A stretch of 64,000 bases of DNA from Diadema setosum (lineage: Eukaryota > Echinodermata > Echinoidea > Diadematoida > Diadematidae), in assembly GCA_033980235.1 (NCBI GenBank), contig CM067067.1, positions 11,138,901 to 11,202,900 on the forward strand. The letters run 5' to 3'. Shown piece after piece: positions 13,801-26,400 of this stretch (its first letter is position 1; each line of letters opens with the position of its first letter). Made by a program: the position numbers and the translations under genes. A model generated the notes under the pieces. It had not been told where the DNA came from and searched no databases. It saw nothing but the letters and a program-made list of their open reading frames with translations.

Positions 13801-16800
13801 AGTTAATTACTTTAATATTCAGACTATCAGGGCAACAGTTAAAAAAAAAAAAAAAAAAAAAAGTTGTAGAAAATACATCGTGAGTACTGGCTAGCGCATA
13901 CTTACATTGTCAGTCTTTTATATGCATCCAGGCCTGTGCCTCTTGCCAACATTTGGCACTACATGCATCCCACACCCCAAAAGCTGACTAATCCTTCATC
14001 CGAGAAGAAGATAAATCACAAAATTGACATGCCCCAACTTTTGAGGTTTGATACAGTTCACCGTAAATCATGAGCATGTAACTTCATTCCCTGCATCAAC
14101 GTGATCCAAAGCACCCTTTCACATGATTTATTAACAACTGTGATACCTATTGATATCAAATTGCATTGCTATGCTCCATTACCAATTCAAGCATTGTACA
14201 ATAAGAACATCTAGTTTCTACTGACCAATGTTTTGTTGTCCAGAGTGCCAATTCCAGTACTTCAATATCTTGATTACTCTCCCATAACTAACCTACTGTA
14301 ATAACGCACATCAATTGTTCATGACTCAAATAACAACAAACTAACCATATACAATATAAATAATATGATATACAAGAGAGAGTGAGAGAGTTTTGCTATT
14401 GTGTATTTGATAACAGAGGATGCTAGAAACATATATTCTGCTCATTTTACAGGGAATCATTTTAATGAATGATTGAAAATAAGACCTTAGCTAGAATTCC
14501 TATCGGATCATCTTGATGTACAGGAAGCACACACTCACTTTGCAGTGTCTCTCTGCTAGAATCCGTATCATCGAGGAGGGCGTTGAACACCAAAACCAGT
14601 CCGAAAACCAGAACGCTCAGCATCACCAGCACCAGGACTGTCTCGTAGACACGACCTCTGATACCCTACAATACATCAAGGAGATTGATGGGAGAAAAAC
14701 ATGATTTAAAATATTTTTACAATTTCTGGCTAATCAAGTACATACTGTATCATATGCAACATGTAGGGGTATAGGCCTATACTGTACATAAAATCATTTA
14801 TGGTATTAAGTAATTACATTTGTGCATTTTGAAACATAATCTCTTGAAATTATTCACAATTCTTTATTCAAATTCCTGATGAATAATCAAGTACATAAAA
14901 AAAGTGTGAATATGTGAGATCTGCATGCAAGATGTGCATACAATGCCAACTGTGTATTTACACTCATTCCTTCATATCTAATTTCCCAAGCCTGATCATC
15001 AAACCTAGCAATTTTCCCTCAAGAGCAGGATGATATAATTCAGTATAGCACATCATCCTACAATATTCTCTGATAATGTAACATGTTTTCTAAAGTTTTC
15101 AACTCCTTCCGCTACACATTTTCTGTGTTCAAAGCTGGACCATATTGTCTTGCATCACACACCCAAAAGATGTTATGCTTTGTGGGTACAATTCCGGTCT
15201 GAAACACAGAACATCGGCACAGCATGATTTCATCAATGAAGGATTGAGTGCACTGAAATACTGTATAACATCAGTCCTACAGAGCTTTAAACTCCCTGGC
15301 TCTTCATCAAAAGTGAAATCCTCAACCACAGTGTGAATACTTGGCATTATTCTTCTGTCAAAACTGGGTCATGACATATCACAGCAAATCTAACTGACAG
15401 CTTGTTCATCCATCCATCAGAGAGCTCATTACCTCAGACTAGTATTTGCACACTGACACATGATTATGTAAATAATGGAGCTCACACATGTTCTCCTGCC
15501 AACCATTCTAGGAATTCACCACAGAAGTGTGCAAACATAGATTTGAAAGTCAGTCCCACCTATAAAGACACACTCCCATAGATAGCTCATATCTAAGACC
15601 CCGTTTACAGTGAGTGAAAGGGCTGGGTTCGGCCGCGGCCAAGCCCGGCCTTCATTTCACCGTAAACGCGCAAAAGGCCAAATGCAGTACCAAAATCGGC
15701 CGCACATTTGGCCAAGCTCTGGAGGAAGTCTCGGCCACGCCTCGGCTGCAGCTTGGCCCAGGCTCGGCCCGGCCTTTTCTCACTGTAAACGCAAACTGGG
15801 CCAAATGAAGTACCAAATTACGACCGGAGCGCTCCCAATAATAGTCGTTTGTTTACAAGCAGAGCGTCACTACGACAAAATATTGAAAGGTTTGAATTAA
15901 AAGCCCGGGCCGAGCCCTCCACTGTAAACGGACAAAATTGCGGGGCCGAGTACCGCAATTGAGGCTGGGCTCAGCCTGGGCTCAGCCTGGGCTCGGCCCA
16001 GCCCTGCACTGTAAACCGTCGTCAAACTCTCCTGTTCTTTATTTGCTATCAACGAAGGATCTGCATGAGGCAAAGATCTATTATTTGCTGATTAAAAAGG
16101 AATCAAGCAGAAGATCATGTAATATGTGTGTAATATACAGTGTCCTGGCAACAAATTATGGTATCACCAGTAAGCAAAATGAGTGCAATTGTTGCTGTCC
16201 AAAAAGGAGTCTAATCAATTCCTTGTTTAACAGAATAATCATTATTTTGTTCAGATCTTATCTGCCCAGAAAGTAACATTTTTAAAATTTCATTCAACTA
16301 CTTTTTTTCATTTTTTGCTTATTTGTTTCAAGTTTTGATATGAGCGCAATTAGAATTGAAGAGGAACATTTTCTATTAAAAAAAAAGCAAAACAAAACTT
16401 AAGTATTACACTATGCCAAAAGCAATTCAAACTTAATTGCACAGGAATGGCAAGGACTGCAGAGGATGTGACGGAGATGAAAATCCACTTGTATTCCAGA
16501 GACTTTGTCTGGAAGGAAAATAAATGATGTCTGATTTCAAGTCATCTTTATATGTTGATACAAGTGCATCATGTCACGCTCACAACCTCCCTTGACAAAC
16601 AACCCGACATTTTAAGACCTCTGTCAGCAGGATTAGATGTGGGGATTATCCCTCATTCACCATAATCCCTGCAAAATAGTCAATATGTCAAATTTGATGG
16701 AGAGATGAGGATACATCAATGAAGCTGCTACATTGTAGTACTACAGCTCATTCATTCACTGCACTCAGACCTCACCCCCCCCCCCCCCCCACCGTCTTCT

Positions 16801-17371
16801 TTCCTGTTCTTAGTCTTCCCCAGTTGTATCGCTCCAACTTTCCTCTTACAATACAAGCACACTAGTATTGAATCCCTTCCCCATCAGCCGTTCATCCTTA
16901 TGTGGGAAAGATGCTCATCATCCCAGCCTTCCTTCTCTCTTCCTGAAGCAAAGTTTACCAACTATTCATTGAGGTACAGGGGTGATTTTCCTTTCTTGTC
17001 TGTGTTGACTTTACTCCACCAACCTCACAACTGGCTCTATCACAGACCAAGATCACATTACTGCATAATGATTCATATCAATATATACCAATGTAAATTT
17101 GAATGGGGAGGGGTGGACACCATCCAAAAAAGATCACCCTTAATGAGAGCAGTCATGAGTCAGGTGTGTCATACAAGCTGTTCCCTACACATGTACGTAT
17201 TTGTATTCTCCAATTCCGACAAATGTTAAACATAACCCAGTGGGTGATGGGTTAAAGGCAGTACTTCTAACACCATGCTCTTCTCTTCCCCATCCCCAGT
17301 AGCGGAAGGTGGAGATCTCACCTTACTGATGACAGCTAACAACCTTCAGGTAATTTGAATAGATGACTGTT

Positions 17372-17402
<31 letters not shown>

Positions 17403-20400
17403 GGGGGGGGGGAGAATATTAGCCTAGCTTCAGGCTGCTTTGGTGATAAATTGATGATTGATGCAAATTATAAGCATCAAAGTCCTCTGTAGCCACCACA
17501 ACCTCAAATGCACTCACTTGAACACCAAAAACAGTCAGTACAGGAATGGTATACTGTAGTTTCAGTTCTCAGTCAGTCCGCAGCACCCGATAATTCACTC
17601 GTATTTATTCAACTCGTATGCAAGCCCGCTCTAGGCTTGCATACGTAATGAGCTGCGTAAGGGGATTTTGTCCTTGGGCTTTCGACAACAAAAATACACC
17701 TTATGTTCACAAATTGGGTATCAAATTCAAGGAAAATATGTAAACTATCGTCACATGTGACTCAAATTATTGTAAATGAAAAATATCATAGCGTAATTTG
17801 AGCTTGAAAACTGATGAAAAAAGTAATTCGTGCAGTACACGTTCAAAACGTCAAAAAAATACCAAATTCACCTTGCGTCTCAATGAAAATGCTTTATTTG
17901 GTAGTCCATCTCCTAATCTTTGTATCCATGTAAAAATCTTGACAATTTCTTGCTTAATCCGGTCAGGAACCAGTAAAATATACATCGATGTCAGTGCTGA
18001 TCAGCTTGAAATCGTGCAATCACAAGAGTAAGCTCTCTCATTGGACAGCGCTTGCATTCAGCGCTTGCATTACGTCATTACACTGTTACATAACGGTTTC
18101 ATGCCACTTGCGGTTTCTTGGCACGCGTGTAGTTCAAGCGCTGAATGCAAGCACTGTCCAATGAGAGAGCTCTTTCGCGCCACTGTACACTTTGTGTGGA
18201 GCATACTTCCGGCTTAGGAGTGAATTTTACAGACATTTCAAAACGGAAAAACTAGTATAAATCATGCTTGCGTCTCCTTGACTCCAATATATGATTAGCA
18301 TCTAAGTTTCCTCTTTACGAAAAAGCCAAAATCAGAAACAACAGTTTCTTAATCCGGTCAGGAACCAAAAAATTTAGTATCAAAATACACAAATTTAGTA
18401 TCAAAATAAAGATCAAAGTCTGGAGAACAATTTACTGTGACTTGTAGCCATGACGAATGTATGTACAAGTCGCTACACTGTGAAAACCATAGCCCTATCA
18501 AAGTCTCGCAAAATCTCGCACGACGAGACACCTTTCGAACGCAAAGATCGTCAACGAGAGTGCTGAATAAATCTTGCCGGATCGGCTCATTAGCATACGT
18601 GCTGCGGACTGACTGTACTTGCTTTAACCAAACACAAAATGTAAGTTCGTAAAATGTGATAACATTAAAACAATCATTGATCAATGTCAGAGAAGGTAAT
18701 TTCCTGCTGCCTATCTGGGGGAGATCTGCATTTGCACCATGGGTAAGTCTACTCAGAGATGTTTTTATGCAACTACTACACCCTTAAATGCCATGCTGCT
18801 GGGCACAAATTGAAAACCAATTACTGGGCATGACTCCATTCCCGATGCCCATGGCTTTTTCCATTAGTCCACAGTCTCGCTCAGAAATCCAAATGCTGCA
18901 TCCTCCGTTGGTCAGTTATTGCTGGTTGGGATGACATTCCTGCCATTTAACTCCACATATCAAAGGTCCTACAGTCATAACATGAAAGATGGTACGATTG
19001 TACCTGTATATAGGACTTCATTCCAATATGTTCATCACAATCTAAACTACAGTATCATCTTTATCATCATCCTTATACACGTAGATCACTGTTTGGACCC
19101 ACATGCTTTGGGGCATCGATGACGAACTTCACATCTGTGAATGCTGGCTCATATTTCTTTCACCCTTTCACCTTGTTTTATTTTGCTTGATTACCTTTGG
19201 CATTTGCATGGTCACATTTCTATATACTGTTTACTGTTTTAAGCGTTGGGCAAAGTAGTAAACTGTTTCAGTAAATTACAGCAATCTGATAATCATCAAT
19301 TGTACAACAAAACTAGTAATCATCATCATCACACAATATAATGCAAGTAATAGAGTAATGATAATAATCAAATATCAATAATGATAACACGATGGTTATA
19401 TAAATTGTACCTGAATCAGTTTACACACTACTGTTATACTAGTATCCTCTCCACTCCGCTCTTGATCTTAAAGGCTCGCAGCCCCGTTGGTTTAGTCGAG
19501 TGCATACTATCAACTCCTCTTTAGCGCTTACGCCATGACCCATTTCCACGAGTCCGAAGAAGTCCGATCCACTGTACATGTAGTCAGTGGTCTGATCACA
19601 GTTCGGTTGATGATTCGTCCGATGATGACAGCTTTAGCAAACTTCTTCTGTGACGTCATACTAAGAAGCGCGCACCCTGGCATCACTACAGACTGCATGA
19701 CGCCCAGAAGACAACGAAGGCAACGTTACCTAGCAACACCTACGCATTTTACTCTTAATGACAGCTCAACTTCGGCAATCTTCGTATCAATGCTAAGGCT
19801 GATCGGCAGTATCATCCAACAGCGCCACCACAACCACCGGGTCTACACTTATGTGCCTTTAATGTACTCAGTGTACAAAGGCTTCTATGACCATACCTGC
19901 GGAATAACAGTCAAAGTCTGGCATAATTGTACTTCTGGTGATATATCTGACTGGATGTCAATCACCTAGATCATCAGCATGAACTGTTTTCCTTCTGTTC
20001 AACTGAAGCACACATTGTGGATTCCAAACATTTACTTGCGAGCAAGCCAGTAAACCATATCCATGAAATTTCAAAATGAAAATTCAAGCTACTCCCCCCC
20101 CCCCCCCCACCACCACCACCACTAAAGCCCTTATATTCGAACACAAAAGTGCAATCGCAAAAGTGCAATCACCTGACTTGTACAGTGCAGGTGACAGGTA
20201 CTAAACAATTCTATAGATCTATTCAACTGTACAGACTGAGGTAAAATATTGGTCATATCTAAACATTCCACTAAATAATTCCACAGTTCTCTGTGACATA
20301 GAAAATAAGCTTGTATCTTGGTTGTGATACTTCCTTCAGCAACCAAACATACAAATCAAATTTCATGGTTGAATCCACTCATTCAGACATGGTGTTAACT

Positions 20401-23400
20401 CTTTATGTGCCACGTTCGCACGTCCGACTCAGTCGACGGCGTGCCAACTTCGCATATTCTGCTCAACAAACAAAGCCGCCAAAACCGATCGATAAATCGG
20501 CTAATCACTGCTAATCCCGTGGCACAATGAAAGCGTGTCTCGTGCTTTTGTTCCTCTCATATACGGCTTGCATTCTTTGTGGTGATTACTATCAAATTGT
20601 GCTCCCAACTAGATTTGCTCGTACATTCTAAGTTACTGTCACGGTTTTATGTGCAAAAGTCATGCCTTTACAGTAATGTAGGAAATGATCATTCAAAAGA
20701 AAAATTGAACATAGATTTGTCAAACAATTTATATCCAAACAAAGCTTGGCATTCCTCTTAAACTTTGCTTACTATTATGCCCATCTTAACAGACATTTGT
20801 AGAAGTTATACAAATTGGAATAACAGAATTCTCTCTCAAAGCATGACTACCTTCCTGTCTCAGAATAACGTGGCACACAGGGGGTTTCCTCCGTGGCACA
20901 TAAAGAGTTAATATTCTATTCATAAAATCTTGCCTTTGAACTCGCTAAGCAAATGAAAGCCACAAAGTGAGCAACAGCAAACTGTAAATGCGCAAACCTG
21001 TCCAAAGGTACAGTACACGTACACTGATCAATGGATGAAGAACTCCAATATGCCATTTATAATACGATATGCAGGCTTTGTAACAAGCAGTATTCTACCT
21101 TTAATACATACTGTCCATGTACAAATGTTTGAGACCATGGTAAACAGATGACCCTTAAAAAGACAAATTCTCTTTCTCTCTAATTTCTAGAGATGGTTAG
21201 ATGTGACATTATAAGCTAAGATCTAGGTACTGGTAAATTCTATTTAACGTCACTTATCGATGTGGAGACATTCATAAGACAAGGTTGGAAGGACTACGGG
21301 AGATCTATGCAGAGGAGACTACGAATATGTCCATCCATTATATGACTTCAAGCAGGCACCTGCCAGTGTACAACACACTATGTAGGCCTACATTGTACTG
21401 CAAGAAAAGAACACATGTAGACATCACTACATGTAGGTGCAATCAGACAACAGTTCCAACATACTTGTATGTGATATACTTAAAGCGTAAGAGTAATGTT
21501 ACACAAGTGCTTTCCACAGGAAGTTAACTGGGTCGTAACCTTAATGGGACGAGGTGTACACACGACCAAGGCAATTTTAGAGATCATGTCCATTTCTCAT
21601 TCACAGAACTAGAAAGCAGTGATATCCCAAATTAAAAACTACCTGATGCATAAAAGTGTAAAATTTGGTTGGTGTGTTTGTCAGTTTATCCATTGTTTTC
21701 ATGAGTGAATAAACTGAAGAAGAGACCACACCTGAACACTAGAACACTGAACACATGCACACATGCAAGGATGGGTGCATCCCTTTTTAGAATCAAGGAT
21801 AATGCCTTCTAGAGACTGGCACTGAAAACAACAACTGTCCCTCAAACAACACATACTGTAACTGTCCCTCGGATCAGTTGACTTTAGAACTGTTTGTGTA
21901 TTGTGTACGTACATGTACAATTGTATGTCCACAACAATCCCGGGGCCTCCTCATCCACAAATAGAAAACAGGGCCATGCCTGACTGACCAATCCTTGTCT
22001 GGTCACCAGAGACAAACTGGTGCAACACAAAACCATTGCTAGTAAGTAGTCTACAACCAGACAATCTGATGCAACCGCCTGCCTGTACTGTACTTCTTTG
22101 CAAAAGATGGGGTTTTTTAAGGCAAAGGTGAAAAGTTTCTCAGCTTATCTCTTTCTCTATCCTTCATTTCAGTTACTATTCTGTCACTTTGTATGCCAGC
22201 TGAGCAAATTGCTCAGTACATAAGTGTAGTACACAGATGTTACCAGTACTTATTTCAGATATCACATTTCAAAAGCACACTGATTTTGTCACACTGAGTC
22301 TTTGCATCAAGACTATCATGAAGGTTGTGGATTCCTGTCAAAATGAGGTGGAACAGTACACTCAACTGGGCATATTACAGGCACTGGGATAGCGCTTTCT
22401 GATTTGGTGAATGCATAGACAGGATCGACACCGTCTGTCCAACAGCCAATCATCGTAGTATCTTCTCCCCAACTAGCCTTTCATGGCAAGGAATTACTAG
22501 TCTGCCAAAATAGTCTGCCAAAATAGCCTTGCAATAAAGTCTGGGATCTCTTTTGTTTTGTTTTGCAATTTTTGACACCTGTTCCACAAGCACAACACCA
22601 CTTGATTTGCAATACCTCATTATGAATATAATGTATGTTTGCACAACAGACTGCCTGGGGGCATTTAAAGTGAGCATAGGAAACCGCACTGACTAACCTG
22701 TGCCAATTTACTTACATGTTTTCCAAGCATGCTGTGGCTTCATCACTAATGATATTATGGTTTCACAGTCAAAGAACAGCAAGCGCTTGAATCCTATCCC
22801 CTCGGAAGCTACCAAAATACATATTTACATGTACATGTACATTGGTACATTCTGTTTCTTACCTTTTTTGATCCTGGAAATCCTTCTGATTCAGTGAAGA
22901 AGTAAGCAAATGGCAGTAGCACAAAAAGACACAGGTTGGAAAACAGGAAGATCAAATTCCACAGACCTGTTGGTTAAAGATAACAAAACATAAACAATAC
23001 AAAACGACATGAAAACAGAAAATACAGCCATTTCACCCTATTGTATAAATTTGGTCTCACACTCATGCCATATTCCTTAAACTTTTTTTGCTGTTCTGTT
23101 TTGGATTTCTTTTTTTTTCTTTCACAGACAATGTTGACACAAAAATGTGATAATGATCCTAAAATCTTGGATACCATCTAAACACTCTTCATAGCTTTCT
23201 ACATAAAAATGAAACTACCAAGTATGTACATGTATGTCTAACTTGAATTCATTGGGAGGATTAATGAATGTGTATAGAGTGATTATGGAGGATTGGAATT
23301 TCATTTGTGGGCAGTTTCATGAAGAAGAGGCATTTCAAAACAACATTGAATTTGTGCATCTTGTGCAGAAACAGTACAGTGCAATTCTAATGTAACATTC

Positions 23401-26400
23401 AAGTGACATGAGTTTGCAAATCCTTTGACTGACTATGGTCTGGTGGGCATGTGTTGATTTGCAACAACTCCATTAACTTAACCTGTATTGAATGTGAAGA
23501 TGTAAAACCACAAATTCACTAGATAGCACAGTCGGAAACTGACCGTGTATCAGGGATCCGTTCAGCCACTTCATGTAGAAGCTGTTGGGATACTGGAGGA
23601 GGACCTCATTGCTGACTATCGAGAGGGGAAGGAGGAGAACAGCACCCCCGGAGACGGCCGTCGTGAAGGTACAGAGCCAGAGTGCAATGCTGTAGACCAT
23701 GGCATCCTCCGAATCAGCTGCAATTCAAATCACAGTATGTGTAAGTCATTACAGTACTGCACAGCACAGTAAACAAGTCTGGCATGTGCATTTCCAGACA
23801 AAAGGCTACTTTCAATACAAACAGACATTTAAATAATCACTACAAGTCCTACACATCTGATCACATTCTCATCCCTTTTGTCATCTTGAATTGGCAAAAA
23901 CAAATTACTGACAGAAATATGTATGATTTTCATATTACGATTTTTTTGCTCCTAGAGCTGGAAAAAATGCTTCACAATGTATTGATATCAAACATAAAAT
24001 TGTCGGTCCAGAAGGATAAGGACATTAAGTTGCCACTAAACCCATAGGCCCGAATTCACGAAGGTGGTACAAATGAAACCATGGTTTAAACCATGGACAA
24101 AAACCATGGAGCGCCAAGTGTAGCATTTAATATTTCGTTACGAAATCAGTCATTTCGTCGATGAAATTATTATTTTGTAACGGAATTACAATATTTTGTT
24201 ACTAAATGAACATTTCGTCCACGAAATTATGATTTCGTTAACGAAACGGTCATGTTGTCGACGAAATGACCAATTTCGTAACGAAATATTCTGTGCGACA
24301 CTTGGCGCTCCATTGTTTTTGTCCATGGTTTAAACCATGGTTTCATTTGTACCACCTTCGTGAATTCGGGCCTTTGTGTTTGAGACAACTTAAAGCCCTT
24401 CTCATTCTCAACAGACGATATGGTATTGCAAGGAAACACACTTTTTGGGAAAATCTAATGAATGGTCTCACATTCAATAATCCAAGAGGATTTATACCAT
24501 GACAATATTACCCGGGTAATATCAATCTTTATATAATTTCTTCCATGTAGGGAAATATAAAGTTAAAGGTGCAATATCAAAGGAATGTGTACAAACCAGA
24601 GTAGAGATCTTCTTTGTCCGTGCAAGGAAACACACTTTTTGGGAAAATCTAATGAATGGTCTCACATTCAATAATCCAAGAGGATTTATACCATGACAAT
24701 ATTACCCGGGTAATATCAATCTTTATATAATTTCTTCCATGTAGGGAAATATAAAGTTAAAGGTGCAATATCAAAGGAATGTGTACAAACCAGAATAGAG
24801 ATCTTCTTTGTCCGTTCTCCTTTTGAAATGGCATATTATCAAATATGATGACAGGTACAGGATGCCAAAAAACAGGAAATCAATCTGAAAAATAAAAGAA
24901 AAATCACAATGACTGAGTGAAGGACTAATTATGCGATCACAAAGATAAACAATGTAAGTTTATTAGATGAAGTGATGATCATAACCTTCATATTACTGTA
25001 TAAGCGCGGACTGTATTTTCGCGAGGATTTAACTTTGGCGAATTTAACAACATGGGAAAATGTCGCCATGCACTAGGATAACAGTGCATGTACATTTGTA
25101 AGATAGCGTTGGTGTCAATTCGTGAAAACAACATCTCGCGAAAATGTCTGTGTCCCTTTAATTCGCAAAAATAACAGCTTATACAGTACATGTCATAAGT
25201 CCCTCATCCACTTGCACCTACAGTACAAGTTGTACCGTAGAAGCTTCACTAATTCCTTCTTTTTTTTAGGTCATAAATTCAAAAAGCATTTATCATTACT
25301 AACATTTGTTGTGTTTCAAAAGTGTACATGTAAGAAAGATGACCTGGACTCAAGTAGATAATTTGTAGTAACCACTGGGAACATCAAAATACAGTAAGTA
25401 AACATCCTCACCTCACCAAAGTTTAGTTGTGACCACTATCATTGTTCAGTGAAAAAAAAAAAAAAAAAAAAGTTGGAGAGATCCAAAATTGCATAAATTT
25501 CCCTCTAGGAAAAACATTATCATTCTGTTTTGATTTTATTTCATTTCATCACTGCCAACTCGAAAATCTAAAGTGTGAATCATTGCATTTTCATACCATC
25601 AAAACAAGACACAGTGGAATGAACAACAAATATTCATTTGGCACAAATTTCTAACACATGACATCCCTTCAGTATTTAACATTTTCACATTGACACAGTC
25701 TCATTGAGACTAGGGATGTGAAAATGTTGGTGATAAAGGAAAATAAAGAGTGGCTGATAATGCTTTTTGTGACAATTCTTCCACTCCCAACTTCAATTGA
25801 TTTACAACTTTGTAGTTGTACACTAACTTCCTATGATGGAAACACATAGTTATACATTGTACGATTGTAAGTACCGGTATTCATTGTGCAAGATCTACAT
25901 TATGTACAAATTTGTACTGTACATACCAAATGAATACAAATATAAGATATGCATGTTATCAATATCATCATACATTTGTAAATACACACAAACACAAAAA
26001 CACACACACACACACACACACACACAGTACTCATGATATTCACAATATCTCATAAAAAAAAAACAAAAAAAAACCACTCATTTTAAAAGAGCTGAAAGTG
26101 TACTAGTATCAATGATACCTGCACATTTACACATTCACTTACTTTTTAATTTTATACAAAAGTACATGTATATATTCCAATGGAATCCCATTTTCTTTGC
26201 TCAATTTTTCACTAATAAATCATACTCTGGTCAGTTTCCCTTTGTTTGCACTTTTTTAATCTAACAATTCCATTTCTTTTTCTTCTATTCTATAACTTCT
26301 TTTTATAAAAAATGCAAATTTAAACATATCACTTAAATCGTACAAGGGACACAGTATATAAAAATCAGTAAACATCTAAATGTGCTGTCCTTTTTGTTGT

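Larger units (their letters stand above)
14666..22862. other. Intron 4 of the LMBR1-family gene (8.2 kb)
   Basis: Contains a GC-rich TIR element (15599-16018), a foldback near 18030-18172, a candidate regulatory patch with CRE and X-box motifs (19651-19737), a TTAA-flanked element (20395-20911) and homopolymer tracts (C14 near 16778, T28 near 17374, C13 near 20095). Several open frames occur, but none has convincing protein features. Confidence 0.65.
22967..24790. other. Introns 3 and 2 (flanking exon 3 at 23544-23717)
   Basis: Intron 3 (22967-23543) shows nothing beyond AT-rich sequence. Intron 2 (23718-24790) holds the TTTCGT foldback element and a 194-bp tandem duplication. Confidence 0.7.

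Noticed and set aside
19535..19969. 144-codon open frame in intron 4
   Set aside because: Composition is not protein-like and no family is recognised; I kept only the X-box and CRE motifs as a weak regulatory candidate.
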